In this document: in pieces, positions 27,250 through 36,466 of the stretch | Numbering within the stretch: the first letter of the stretch is position 1 | Layout of the letters: the number at the start of each line of letters is the position of its first letter | From: G963665495 sp963667575 | GTDB taxonomy: Bacteria; Desulfobacterota; Desulfovibrionia; Desulfovibrionales; Desulfovibrionaceae | Direction: 5' to 3' | Assembly: GCA_963667575.2 (NCBI GenBank) | Contig: CAXXHY010000017.1 | Location: 1-64,000 of the forward strand | Length of the DNA: 64,000 nucleotides | Made by a program: the position numbers and the translations under genes | The notes under the pieces: model-generated | Databases searched by the model: none | Told to the model about the DNA's origin: nothing | What the model saw: the letters and a program-made list of their open reading frames with translations, nothing else

Positions 27250-27657
27250 ATGGCGGACAGTTATTACGGGATTGTGACCTTTCCTCCGGGGGAGACCATC
27301 CCAGCTCCTGCAGGGCATGTCGACTCGGTGCCCGCAGGCAGCTTTCAGCCCGCTGCAGCAGGCAGCGTCACAGCCTCTCCGGCCGGTAGCATTACCGTGG
27401 AAGGCGGAGGACATACTGTTGCCGAAGGCGGGGGCCACACCTTTGCCGAGGGCGGCGGTCACACCGTTGTCGAAGGTGGAGGACATACCGTAGTTGAAGG
27501 CGGCGGACATACCTTTGCCGAACCCGGAGATCATATCAGCATCGGCATGATGCAGCACATCAGCATCGGCACCACCGGGCACGTCACCGCGGAATCCATG
27601 GGGGCGCTCACCCCCGTACTGGATACCGCAGGAACCATCATCAACTCCTACGCCTAA
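27250..27657 (+). CDS. Octapeptide-repeat protein of unknown function
   Basis: A 135-residue protein made almost wholly of 8-residue repeats. Residues 12-123 can be laid out as 14 consecutive octads, for example PAGHVDSV, PAGSITVE, GGGHTVAE, GGGHTFAE, GGGHTVVE, PGDHISIG, MMQHISIG and TTGHVTAE. Position 3 is mostly Gly, position 4 His or Ser, and position 5 Thr, Val or Ile. Nine octads carry His at position 4. The centre is also repeated in DNA as five 24-bp units. TAAGGAG precedes the ATG. No signal peptide is seen. A beta-solenoid or metal-binding repeat fold is plausible. I recognise no family. Confidence 0.75.
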   Translation: MADSYYGIVTFPPGETIPAPAGHVDSVPAGSFQPAAAGSVTASPAGSITVEGGGHTVAEGGGHTFAEGGGHTVVEGGGHTVVEGGGHTFAEPGDHISIGMMQHISIGTTGHVTAESMGALTPVLDTAGTIINSYA

Positions 27658-27712
27658 GACGCCACGCATCCTTATCTTGCGAAAACACGACACCACCATA
27701 CACACATTCCGC

Positions 27713-29389
27713 ATGCGGCTCAGCGTTTCGCTGTTATGCTGCATGCTCTTTTTTTGCGTACTGCACGTAACGCCGCTGGCGGCTGAAGACCTCGAAGAAG
27801 TCAAGGCACCGGCCACCACGGTCAGCCAGCAAAAACAGCTTTCCCTGGAGCAGACGCTCAAATCCATCCTCGACAGCATCAATGCCACCGCCGCCCAGAT
27901 CAGCAGCACGGAAAAGGAGCTGAAAAAAGCCCCGGATACGCAGACTGCCCGGATCAAGGAGGATCTGGGAGAGCTGTACGAACGGATGGACGACCTTATC
28001 GACAATTTTTCCCGTACCGCTTCGGGCATCGATATTGATGAAATGTCCAGTGACGACAAGGAAGACGTCAACCTGGAATCCGAACTCCGCGAACTGCTGG
28101 CCCCCATCATCATGGAGCTCAAGGCCATCACCAACCGGCCGCGCCGCATAGAGCAGCTCAACCGCAAACTGGCCAAAGCCCAGCATGTTCAGGAAAAGGT
28201 CGACCTGGCCATGAAGCGGATCAATTCCATCCTGACCGAAGCGGAAGACAACGGCCTCAAATCGAGACTCAAGGATCTTGCAGTAGACTGGAAGCAGCGC
28301 GGGCAGCAGCTGCAAAGCGAAATAGCCTATCTCGAACTCTCGCTGCAGGAAGAACTGAAAAACAACCCGTCAATCCTGAGCTCGCTGACCCGCATAACCG
28401 AAAGCTTTTTCAAGAAACGCGGACGCAATATACTGCTCTCAGCCGCGGCCTTCCTTATTGTCGTCCTGCTTTTACGCTTTGCCGGACGTTTTGTGGAACG
28501 CCACCTGCGCTCTGACAAATTGATCCGCTCCATGACCTCCAGGCGTCTGATCGCCCTGGGGTTCAGCATACTTACCTATACGCTGGCCGTGGTGGCCATG
28601 CTGCTGGTGCTTTATTCGGCAGGAGACTGGGTGCTGCTCGGTATCGTGCTGCTTCTGCTGCTCGGCCTGGGCTGGTCGGCCAGGGTAAGTCTGCCCTTGT
28701 ATATCGAGCAGACCAAACTGCTGCTCAATCTGGGAACCGTCCGCAAGGGCGAACGCATCGTGCTCGAAGGCATTCCCTGGAAGGTCATGACCATCGGCTA
28801 TTACTCCATCCTCGCCAACCCGAACCTGTCCGGCGGCGTTATGCGCCTGCGGCTCAAGGACCTGGTGGACAAGTCCTCACGCCCGGCCACCGCCAGCGAA
28901 CCCTGGTTCCCGACCCGCCAGGGTGACTGGGTGCTGCTCTCTGACGAAACATTCGGACAGGTGGACATGCAGACCCCCGAACTGGTCCGGCTGATCCTCT
29001 GGGGAGACACCCCGAAAACATACCATTCGGCGGATTTTCTCAGTCTGAACCCGCAGAACATTTCCTCGGGTTTTGCGGTCAAGGTCACATTCGGGCTGGA
29101 TTACAAATACCAGTCCCTCATCACCACCGAAATCCCCCAGCTTCTGGAACAGGCCGTACGCGAGGCCCTGGAAGCCAACGGCTATGCGCTGCAGGTGCAA
29201 AATCTTTCGGTCCGCTTTTCGGAAGCCGCCGCCTCTTCGCTGGATCTGGCCTGCTTTGCCAGCTTCAGCGGCGATGCCGCGGCGGATTTCAGATTCATCA
29301 AATACATTATTTCCAGAGCCTGTGTGGATGCAGCCAATACGCACGGCTGGGAGATACCCTTCACGCAGATTACGCTGCACCAGGCCTGA
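27713..29389 (+). CDS. MscS-like membrane protein with periplasmic coiled coil
   Basis: About 558 residues. A signal peptide (MRLSVSLLCCMLFFCVLH...LAAED) leads to a coiled-coil-rich periplasmic region (to about residue 235). Three hydrophobic helices follow at about 245-345, then a soluble beta-rich C-terminal domain (GERIVLEGIPWKVMTIGYYSI) like that of mechanosensitive MscS/MscK proteins. Neither the ATG at 27713 nor an in-frame TTG at 27677 has a clear Shine-Dalgarno site, so the start is uncertain. The last 90 residues (VKVTFGLDYKYQSL) resemble the MscS lower beta/alpha domain. An osmotic-release or sensing role is inferred. Confidence 0.65.
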   Translation: MRLSVSLLCCMLFFCVLHVTPLAAEDLEEVKAPATTVSQQKQLSLEQTLKSILDSINATAAQISSTEKELKKAPDTQTARIKEDLGELYERMDDLIDNFSRTASGIDIDEMSSDDKEDVNLESELRELLAPIIMELKAITNRPRRIEQLNRKLAKAQHVQEKVDLAMKRINSILTEAEDNGLKSRLKDLAVDWKQRGQQLQSEIAYLELSLQEELKNNPSILSSLTRITESFFKKRGRNILLSAAAFLIVVLLLRFAGRFVERHLRSDKLIRSMTSRRLIALGFSILTYTLAVVAMLLVLYSAGDWVLLGIVLLLLLGLGWSARVSLPLYIEQTKLLLNLGTVRKGERIVLEGIPWKVMTIGYYSILANPNLSGGVMRLRLKDLVDKSSRPATASEPWFPTRQGDWVLLSDETFGQVDMQTPELVRLILWGDTPKTYHSADFLSLNPQNISSGFAVKVTFGLDYKYQSLITTEIPQLLEQAVREALEANGYALQVQNLSVRFSEAAASSLDLACFASFSGDAAADFRFIKYIISRACVDAANTHGWEIPFTQITLHQA

Positions 29390-29847
29390 GGGGAGATCTG
29401 AGACCTGCTCTGCAACCCGTGCAGCCCCGACACCTCCGGATTGTATCCAATCCCCGTTATTCCTGATATCGTCTACCAGCGATATATTTTTTACAAATTT
29501 GAATCAAATTCACCTCAAAAAATGACAGTCTTGTATTTTTTGAAATATATACAAGTGCCCCATCTCGAATTCCCGAAATCTTGCCTGAATAATTTTTCGT
29601 TACTTTTAAGACGATTAGGTCTAAATTCATACTTTCGTCACCCGAATGACCATGTTTTGGCAACTTCTGCACCCTTTTTGCTAAAGATACCTTACGCGCA
29701 TTGACTGGGGGGAATCCGCTTGCCCGAAATCGTCTGGATCAGGATTCTGATTATCGGTTTTCCAAAGGGTATCCTGTATTGACAATTCCGCCATTTATAC
29801 TGTAAGCCCTTTTAAAAGCATTGATTTTTACGCAAGAGAGAGAGCAT
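29390..29847. other. Intergenic region upstream of the amino acid ABC transporter
   Basis: This is a 458-bp AT-rich gap. I see no gene or structured RNA that I can name. It should hold the promoter of the transporter operon. TTGACA at about 29777 has no well-spaced -10. Confidence 0.4.
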
Positions 29848-30646
29848 TGGAAAACACCTCACACCCCGCACTAGAGGTCGAAGATGTTCATAAGAGCTTC
29901 GGCCCCTTGGAAGTTCTCAAAGGCATTTCACTTACTGCCATGTGGGCGACGTCATAGCCCTGATCGGATCAAGCGGATCCGGCAAAAGCACCTTCCTCCG
30001 CTGCATCAATCTTTTGGAGACGCCGGACAAGGGCACCATCCGCATCAATGGCGAACTCATCAAAATGAAAACCAACCGCCGCGGTGAATTTCTGCCTGTG
30101 GACAACAAACAGGTGGAACGGATCCGTACGCGACTGGGCATGGTTTTTCAGCAGTTCAATCTGTGGGAGCACATGACGGTTCTGCAAAACGTCATCGAAG
30201 CCCCGGTTCATGTTTTGGGGAATCCCAAAAAGGAAATGGAAGAACTGGCTCTGGAACTCCTGAACAAGGTCGGCATCGCAGGCAAGGCCAAGGACTATCC
30301 GGCCCACCTGTCCGGCGGTCAGCAGCAGCGCGTGGCCATTGCCCGTGCCCTGGCCATGCAGCCGGACGTGATCCTGTTCGACGAGCCCACTTCGGCTCTG
30401 GATCCCGAGATGGTCGGCGAAGTCCTCAACGTCATGGAAAGTCTGGCGGAAGAAGGCCGGACCATGATCATCGCCACGCACGAAATGGATTTCGCCCAGG
30501 ATGTTTCAACCCATGTCATGTTTCTGCATCAAGGCCATGTGGAGGAGCAGGGCCCGCCTGTGCAGGTCTTCCAGAACCCCGAATCCGAAATCTGCCGCAA
30601 TTTCCTGTCGCGTTTTCTCAGCAATGGGGACCACGCGCAGGCATAA
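29848..30646 (+). CDS. Polar amino acid ABC transporter ATPase (one-base frameshift)
   Basis: About 265 residues, HisP/GlnQ type. Walker A is GSSGSGKST, then the Q-loop (MVFQQFNLWEHMTVL), signature LSGGQQQR, Walker B (VILFDEPTSALDP) and the H-loop (IIATHEMDFA). The N-terminal part (LEVEDVHKSFGPLEVLKGISLTA) is in one frame from a TTG at 29848. The rest is in another frame, because one C seems missing at about 29938 (GCCATGTGG for GCCCATGTGG). With that base restored the protein is complete. It energises uptake with the binding protein and two permeases that follow. Confidence 0.88.
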
Positions 30647-30676
30647 ACCTGAACAAAATACGTGAGGAGAGATGCA

Positions 30677-31459
30677 ATGAAAAAGTTTTTGGTGATCACT
30701 GTTTGTGCTCTTGCTGCAGTCATGCTGCTGTCCAGCGCGGCACTTGCCGCAAAAAAGGTCGTACGTATCGGCACCGAGGGTGCCTACCCTCCTTTCAACT
30801 TTGTTGATGAAAAGGGACAGTTGCAGGGCTTTGATATCGATATCGCCAAAGCGCTTTGCGAAAAGATGGACGTTACCTGCGAATTCGTTGTTCAGGACTG
30901 GGATGGTCTGATTCCCGCCCTGCTGGCCAAAAAGTTCGACGCCATCGTGGCTTCCATGTCCATGACCGAAGAACGCCAGCAGAAAGTCGACTTCACCGAC
31001 AAATATTACCAGACTCCGGCCAAGTTCGTTGCTCCCAAGAACATCAAGGCCGACGTGACCAAAGAAGGCCTCAAGGGCAAAGTCATTGGCGTGCAGCGCG
31101 CGACCATCCACGAAAACTTCATCCGCGACAATTACGGCGATGTGGCCGAGATCAAGGCCTACGCCAAGCAGGAAGAAGCCAACATGGACCTGGTGTCCGG
31201 ACGCGTGGACTACGTGTTTGCCGATACGGTCGTGCTGCAGGGCGGCTTTCTTGATACTCCCGACGGCAAAGACTACCACTTTGTCGGCCCGGCTCACACC
31301 GAAGAACAATGGTTCGGCGCCGGTATCGGAATCGCCGTCCGCAAAGGCGAACCCGACCTGGTCAAGGCCTTCAACAAGGCCATCAAAGACATTCGTGCCG
31401 ACGGCACCTACCAGAAGATCAACGCCAAATACTTCGACTTCGATCTCTACGGAGATTAA
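30677..31459 (+). CDS. Amino acid ABC transporter substrate-binding protein
   Basis: A 260-residue periplasmic protein. The signal peptide is MKKFLVITVCALAAVMLLSS...LAA. The family signature GTEGAYPPFNFVDEKGQLQGFDIDIAKAL is followed by QDWDGLIPALLAKKFDAIVASMSMTEER, typical of lysine/arginine/histidine or glutamine binding proteins (SBP family 3). GAGGAGA lies before the ATG. The conserved Arg/Asp ligands for the alpha-amino and carboxyl groups are expected here, but the side-chain specificity cannot be told. A GC hairpin after the stop probably stabilises or attenuates the mRNA before the permeases. Confidence 0.93.
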   Translation: MKKFLVITVCALAAVMLLSSAALAAKKVVRIGTEGAYPPFNFVDEKGQLQGFDIDIAKALCEKMDVTCEFVVQDWDGLIPALLAKKFDAIVASMSMTEERQQKVDFTDKYYQTPAKFVAPKNIKADVTKEGLKGKVIGVQRATIHENFIRDNYGDVAEIKAYAKQEEANMDLVSGRVDYVFADTVVLQGGFLDTPDGKDYHFVGPAHTEEQWFGAGIGIAVRKGEPDLVKAFNKAIKDIRADGTYQKINAKYFDFDLYGD

Positions 31460-31490
31460 TGGCCGGTTGAGCCTTTTCAGCTAAACACCC

Positions 31491-31520
31491 GGCGGGGAAC
31501 GCTTCGCGGCGCTCCCCGCC
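31491..31520 (+). other. Intercistronic GC hairpin after the binding-protein gene
   Basis: GGCGGGGA and TCCCCGCC pair around a 14-base middle that itself contains CGC-TTCG-CG. No T run follows. Such hairpins often protect the abundant binding-protein mRNA from 3' decay. Confidence 0.6.
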
Positions 31521-31567
31521 TCACTCCAGCCCGTTGCCTGTTGTAAAGAAATTTTCGAGGGATACCT

Positions 31568-32260
31568 ATGTTCGGCCTTGAAGGATACGAGTGGCTGCTC
31601 CTCAAGGGGACCAAGCTCACCATACTTGTCGGTTTGACTTCCATGTTCGTGGCCATAGTGCTCGGCCTGCTGGGCGCTTGGGGAAAACTCTGCAAATCCA
31701 AGCCAGTGAATGTCTGCACTTCCGTCTACACCACGGTCATTCGCGGTGTGCCCGAACTGGTGCTGATTCTGCTCATTTTCTACGGTGTCCCCACACTGGT
31801 CATGGAAATCACCGCTGCCTTCGGCCATGAAGTCGTCATCGACTTCAACCCCTTCATCTCCGGCGTCTGCACCATCGGATTCATCTACGGCGCATTCACC
31901 ACGGAAGTCTTTCGCGGCGCCATCATCGCTGTCCCGCGCGGCCAGATCGAAGCGGCCAAGGCCATGGGCATGGGCCCGGTCATGGCCTTCCGGCGCATTC
32001 TGCTGCCCCAGTTGTGGCGTTTTGCCCTGCCCGGCCTGGGCAATGTCTGGATGATCCTCATCAAGGCCACGGCACTGATCTCCGTCATCCAGTTGCCGGA
32101 ACTCATGCGCAACTCCGAAATCGCTTCACGCGCCCTGCGCAAGCCCTTTACCGTCTTTTTCGCGGCCTCCCTGATCTACCTGGTCATCACCCTGCTCTCC
32201 CAGTGGGGGCAGCAACGCTGCGAACGCTGGGCCAACCGCGGCGTCAGGAGGGCAAAATAA
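31568..32260 (+). CDS. Amino acid ABC transporter permease (HisQ type)
   Basis: A 230-residue integral membrane permease with about five helices. The N-terminal helix (TKLTILVGLTSMFVAIVLGLLG) and the EAA loop (RGQIEAAKAMGMGPVMAFRRILLPQ) identify the HisM/HisQ family. GAGGG lies before the ATG. The stop overlaps the start of the second permease (TAATG), consistent with a heterodimeric channel. Confidence 0.92.
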   Translation: MFGLEGYEWLLLKGTKLTILVGLTSMFVAIVLGLLGAWGKLCKSKPVNVCTSVYTTVIRGVPELVLILLIFYGVPTLVMEITAAFGHEVVIDFNPFISGVCTIGFIYGAFTTEVFRGAIIAVPRGQIEAAKAMGMGPVMAFRRILLPQLWRFALPGLGNVWMILIKATALISVIQLPELMRNSEIASRALRKPFTVFFAASLIYLVITLLSQWGQQRCERWANRGVRRAK

Positions 32261-32992
32261 TGCTGCTGCCTGATGTCATAGTCGAAGCCCTGCCAAAACT
32301 GCTTGACGGTTCGGTGGTCACCATCGAACTGACCTTTCTCAGCCTGTTGTTCGGGCTCTGCCTGGCCGTGCCGCTCGCGCTGATGCGGCTCTCCAATAAC
32401 CCCGTAATCAAATACCCGGCATTCTCGTACATTCTCTACTTTCGGGGTACGCCCATGCTGGTGCAGATCTTTCTCATCTATTACGGCAGCGGCCAGTTCC
32501 GCGAATTTCTCACTTCCGTCGACCTCTGGGTCTTCTTCAGAGAGGCCTATTTCTGCTCAGTGCTTTCCATGACCCTGAATACTTCCGCCTACACGGCCGA
32601 GATTCTGCGCGGCGCCATCCAGTCCGTGCCTTACGGCGAAATCGAGGCAGGACGAGCCCTGGGCATGAGCACATTCAAACTCTACCGCCGGATCATTCTG
32701 CCCAAGGCCTTCCGTCTGGCCTGGCCTGCCTATACCAACGAAGTCATCTTTCTGCTTCAGGCCAGTTCGCTGGTGTCCATCATCACGGTCATGGATATCA
32801 CCGGCGTGGCCAGGGTAATCGCCGCGCGGTCCTTCGCCATTTACGAAGTCTACATCACGGCCGCGGTGTTTTATCTTGTCATTGTCTATGGCGTGCTGTA
32901 TTTCCTGCGGAAAATCGAATTGCGTATTTACTGCGCACCTGCGCGAACGCGCTTCCGCAGCAGAACCCGGCAACGTGATCATAGGCGGCTGA
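32260..32992 (+). CDS. Amino acid ABC transporter permease (HisM type; frameshift at 3' end)
   Basis: The EAA loop is YGEIEAGRALGMSTFKLYRRIILPKAFRLA, and the N-terminal half (VTIELTFLSLLFGLCLAVPLALM) matches HisM permeases. The frame as given runs on to 33030 with an arginine-rich tail. If one extra T near 32930 is removed, the protein ends as YAHLRERASAAEPGNVIIGG at 32992, a normal cytoplasmic tail, and the overlap with the next gene disappears. I take 32992 as the true end. Confidence 0.88.
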
Positions 32993-33026
32993 CAAGCGCG
33001 AACACACTTTTACCTCCCGGCATTCA

Positions 33027-33936
33027 ATGAACACTAAAAGCTTGAAAGCCGATGTGCTGCTGTTGACCACGGCGGCCATCTGGGGCTGCGCATTCGTGGG
33101 CCCAACGCGTGGGCGGAGAATACGTCGGACCGTTTACCTTCAACGGCATCCGCTTTATCCTGGGCGCCCTGGCCCTGAGTCCCATTATCTGGCGAGGCCT
33201 CAAAAACCGAGGCGAACCCGGCCCTCTGGCCTTTCGCGAACCCTTTCTGCGCTATATGCTCTGGGGGGGCCTGGCCGGACTGTTTCTGTTCGCCGGCGCC
33301 AGCCTCCAGCAGGCCGGACTGATGTACACCACGGCCGGCAAGGCCGGATTCATCACCGGATTGTATGTGGTCTTCGTACCTATCGGAGCCATGTTCCTCG
33401 GCGCCAGGCAGGGCATGGGCGTCTGGCTGGGTGCGGCTCTGGCTGCCTCCGGCCTGTACCTGCTCAGCATCACCGAATCATTCACCATGGAATACGGGGA
33501 CCTGCTGCAGCTTATCGGCGCTTTTTTCTGGACCGGCCACGTACTGCTCATCGGCTACCTCACCACCCGGACCGATCCGCTCAAGCTGGCTGTAAGCCAG
33601 TACGCCGCCTGCGGTCTTTTCTCCATCATCACCGCACTGCTGTTCGAAAGCACCACACCGGGCAATCTGTTCCATGCAGCCATCCCCATCCTTTACGGCG
33701 GGCTGGTTTCCGTGGGCGTGGCCTATACGCTGCAGATCGTGGCCCAGCGCGACGCGCCGCCCGCGCATGCGTCCGTATTGCTCTCCATGGAATCGGTCTT
33801 CGCCGCGCTTTCCGGCTGGCTGATGCTGGACGAAACCATGAGCTCACGGGCCCTGCTGGGCTGTACGCTGATGTTCGCCGCCATGCTGATTTCGCAACTC
33901 TGGCCTTCGGGCGAGGGCAGCAAAACTTCGAGCTGA
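33027..33936 (+). CDS. EamA/DMT-family transporter (one-base frameshift)
   Basis: About 302 residues with ten hydrophobic helices in two EamA repeats. The N-terminal piece (LLLTTAAIWGCAFV) is in one frame and the body from GGEYVGPFTFNGIRFILGALAL in another. Removing one G from GGGCCC near 33099 gives a continuous AFVAQRVGGEYVGP. The second repeat ends in SVLLSMESVFAALSGWLMLDE, the usual EamA signature. It follows the ABC genes closely, so it may be cotranscribed. Family members export amino acids or metabolites, but the substrate is unknown. Confidence 0.85.
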
Positions 33937-34000
33937 CAACCCGCTGTCCTTTTCCTACACGGCAGCACGATGCAGCCATCCGTACATTTTAGTCGATCAA

Positions 34001-34039
34001 AAAGTCAGGGCCCGCACATAGGGGCACTGACTTTGTCTT
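34001..34039 (+). terminator. Terminator of the transporter operon
   Basis: AAAGTCAG-G-GCCC and GGGC-A-CTGACTTT pair, followed by GTCTTTT. It lies 65 bp after the EamA stop. Confidence 0.7.
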
Positions 34040-34609
34040 TTCATAGTGTAATTCCTCTTTGCAAAACCTGCTGATTTTTCACATTTCATAGCCGTCTACG
34101 GATCACAATCGACCGACTTCGGGTGACTAAGTACGCTTAGTGAATCAATCACAGCCTTTCTGTCACCAGTATCAATCTTTCCTCTGCTTTTTCGAATAAA
34201 TACGCACGACATCGCCCATGAAGCCTTCCCAGGCACTACATACGCAAAAAAAAAGTTTGCCTCACAGCAACTGATCTGCGCCTGCCATTGGCTCTGGCAG
34301 GATCTACTTGATTTACCTAAATAGGTATTGCCCAAAGTATCGGAATACTGCATAGTCGATCCATCCAATCGTAATCATCTAAATTTTCTATAATATGCTT
34401 GTACATATATTATTTATGTAATTACAAGCTCTTACCTGCAAAACTGTCGAAAGAGACAGCCAGATGGCAAGGGCATTGGATGTTGTGCTGAAGATAGTTG
34501 AATCCGGACAGCGCGGACTGTTTCATGAAAACTCCGGACTGCAATGGCAGAGAATAGCATGCACTGGAATTATACCTTCAACCAGCTTTACAAAAAGGGA
34601 GATACAAAC
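34040..34609. other. Gap before the six-cysteine gene family
   Basis: This is a 570-bp gap with no intact gene. At about 34441-34575 the plus strand reads openly as TVERDSQMARALDVVLKIVE, then SGQRGLFHENSG, without a start, and runs into the leader of the first family gene. It could be the end of a decayed gene. The rest is AT-rich with no RNA gene I recognise. Confidence 0.35.
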
Positions 34610-35008
34610 ATGATCACTTTGAAATCGGCAAACTCAGCGATTGTATTGCTCGCATTGCTGGCAGGACTGCTTATTGTTCCTCTGATGGCGCAAGCTGAAG
34701 ATACGGACCCTGATGGCGTCAAACTCAAAGAAATTCTGCAAAAGTCTGAAGCTCCCGAAAAGTTAAAAGGAGCGCAAGCTGCCGGGAACATGGATTTCGA
34801 GACCGCTTATGGAGTTTGCGCCTTGGAAGCAGTTACCGTCATAGGAACCGCAATATGGGTCGCACGCAATAAATTAGACGCTTGCAAATTAGAATACATA
34901 GGAATCGATTATTGCGTAGGATACAGCACCAATTGCAATCATTACAAATGGAAAGCGAACTGTCTTAAGGAAAAGAACTTGTGCAAAAAAATTGAAAAAG
35001 GCGAGTGA
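34610..35008 (+). CDS. Six-cysteine exported protein, copy 1
   Basis: A 132-residue protein. A signal peptide (about 1-28, ending ...LMAQAED) leads to DTDPDGVKLKEILQ and then the cysteine domain. Cysteine spacing is C-x21-C-x9-C-x6-C-x8-C-x6-C, identical to the other four copies except in the second gap. AAAAAGGGAG precedes the ATG at 34610. This is the most divergent copy: the W-x-Y-R motif after the first cysteine reads WVAR, and the C-terminal tail is basic. I recognise no family. Export to the periplasm or outside, with three disulfides, is inferred. Confidence 0.8.
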   Translation: MITLKSANSAIVLLALLAGLLIVPLMAQAEDTDPDGVKLKEILQKSEAPEKLKGAQAAGNMDFETAYGVCALEAVTVIGTAIWVARNKLDACKLEYIGIDYCVGYSTNCNHYKWKANCLKEKNLCKKIEKGE

Positions 35009-35073
35009 GCTATTACGTACTGAGTGCACTGTATTTTTTTGATTAATCAATATTACAGTGGAAGGAGCAAAAG

Positions 35074-35472
35074 ATGAATACTGCACCGGCATCTTACAAA
35101 ATATTTTTGCTCATACTGCTTGTCTGCCTGCTGGGATCCCCCACGACAATCCAGGCCGAAGAGGATGGCGATCCGGACGGTACCCGTCTCAAAGCCGCCC
35201 TTATGGAAAACCCTGAAGTCCCCAAGGAACTGAAAGAGGCTGCGCTTGGTGGGACGTTGACTCCCTCTGAAATCAACTTCCTGTGTGCTGTTGAAGTCGT
35301 TTCTTGCGTGGGTGCTTTGGTTTGGGATTACAGACGGGTGCATGATAAATGCGAACACAAGTTCAAAAGAGTGGATGATTATTGCGCATATTACTCGCAG
35401 GAATGCGGTTACGGGATATGGAGACCGGACTGCATTCTCAATAAAAAGAAATGTTTGGATGGAACACCATAA
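35074..35472 (+). CDS. Six-cysteine exported protein, copy 2
   Basis: A 132-residue paralogue. The signal peptide ends ...TTIQAEE and is followed by DGDPDGTRLKAALMENPEVPKELK. The conserved framework is C-x21-C-x10-C-x6-C-x8-C-x6-C, with one extra cysteine (VVSCVGA) inside the first gap, so one cysteine could be free. The WDYRRVHDKC segment keeps the family pattern W-x-Y-R...D-x-C. GGAAGGAG lies before the ATG. It starts 65 bp after copy 1 and has its own ribosome binding site. Confidence 0.82.
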   Translation: MNTAPASYKIFLLILLVCLLGSPTTIQAEEDGDPDGTRLKAALMENPEVPKELKEAALGGTLTPSEINFLCAVEVVSCVGALVWDYRRVHDKCEHKFKRVDDYCAYYSQECGYGIWRPDCILNKKKCLDGTP

Positions 35473-35541
35473 TGCGTAAGGGATTGAGCCTACAGAACTG
35501 ACAAATTCCCAGGGCATTGATGACAAGGAGACGGAAACACA

Positions 35542-35925
35542 ATGAATGCGAAATCCGCATATTACAAAATCTGTATATTGGTTCTGCTTGCCGGCCTGCT
35601 TACGTTTCCCATGACAGTCCGAGCCGAGGACGGAGATCCGGACGGCACGCGGCTCAAGGCTCTTCTGGACCAGCCGGATGTTCCTAAGGATGTAAAAGAG
35701 AGTCTCAACTCCAACACGGTCAACTACGACCTTATCTGTTCTTTTGAAGACCTGACCATTCCAGGCCGCATGATCTGGTATTACAGGCTCGGAAAGGACC
35801 ACTGCGACAACAAAAAAACATGGAATGACAATGCTGCAACCTATTGCATCTACTATAGTGAACGTTGCAACCACTTCCAATGGACTCCGGATTGCCTTTC
35901 TACAAAAAAGGCATGCCCTGAGTAA
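35542..35925 (+). CDS. Six-cysteine exported protein, copy 3
   Basis: A 127-residue paralogue. The signal peptide ends ...MTVRAED and DGDPDGTRLKALLDQPDVPKD follows. Cysteine spacing is C-x21-C-x13-C-x6-C-x8-C-x6-C. The WYYRLGKDHC and YYSERCNHFQWTPDCL segments match copies 2, 4 and 5. AAGGAG lies before the ATG. The mature product would be about 100 residues, small and soluble. Confidence 0.82.
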   Translation: MNAKSAYYKICILVLLAGLLTFPMTVRAEDGDPDGTRLKALLDQPDVPKDVKESLNSNTVNYDLICSFEDLTIPGRMIWYYRLGKDHCDNKKTWNDNAATYCIYYSERCNHFQWTPDCLSTKKACPE

Positions 35926-36030
35926 AATCAAACAGATTATGTTTTAAGCTGTTCGCACGACGCACAAGGAAGCAATCACGCGGCAATGAGTATCAAACAC
36001 CAACCGCTTACCGTATGAAGGAGGCGACTG

Positions 36031-36408
36031 ATGAATGCAGCATCCCCGTATTGCAGGTTTTTTTTACTGATACTGCTGGCAGGGCTCCTGGCGATTCCTT
36101 TGACTGCCCTGGCAGAGGACGGAGACCCCGATGGTACGCGCCTCAAAGCCCTGCTGCAGGACCCCAAGGTTGTCGAAAAAATGCCAGAAAATCTCAAAGC
36201 CGGTGAAACGGATTACTACGCCCTATGCGGACTTGAAGAGTTGACTGTTGCGGGCGCCATCATCTGGGGATACAGGCTGGCACATGACAAATGCCCCACC
36301 AAAGGCAAATGGGAAAGTTCCATGGCTTATTGCGTAAAATACAGCCTGGAATGCGATCACTATAAATGGAACCCCGGCTGTATGAGTGATAAGGAAAAAT
36401 GTCCTTGA
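36031..36408 (+). CDS. Six-cysteine exported protein, copy 4
   Basis: A 125-residue paralogue. The signal peptide ends ...LTALAED, followed by DGDPDGTRLKALLQDPKVVEK. Cysteine spacing is C-x21-C-x12-C-x6-C-x8-C-x6-C, and the last Cys is followed by Pro at the C-terminus, as in copies 3 and 5. WGYRLAHDKC and YKWNPGCM are family segments. GAAGGAGG precedes the ATG. Confidence 0.82.
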   Translation: MNAASPYCRFFLLILLAGLLAIPLTALAEDGDPDGTRLKALLQDPKVVEKMPENLKAGETDYYALCGLEELTVAGAIIWGYRLAHDKCPTKGKWESSMAYCVKYSLECDHYKWNPGCMSDKEKCP

Positions 36409-36466
36409 TCATAGCTCGTGACAGATTCGTACGGACCACCAATGCTGCGGCAAAAGGAGAACCACA

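Noticed and set aside
29703..29722. Possible sigma-54 promoter (GG...TTGC) upstream of the ABC transporter
   Set aside because: The G run allows several alignments and none matches the TGGCAC/TTGC spacing well.
34096..34368. 90-residue minus-strand frame in the gap before the six-cysteine genes
   Set aside because: No ribosome binding site, AT-rich, no recognisable motif.
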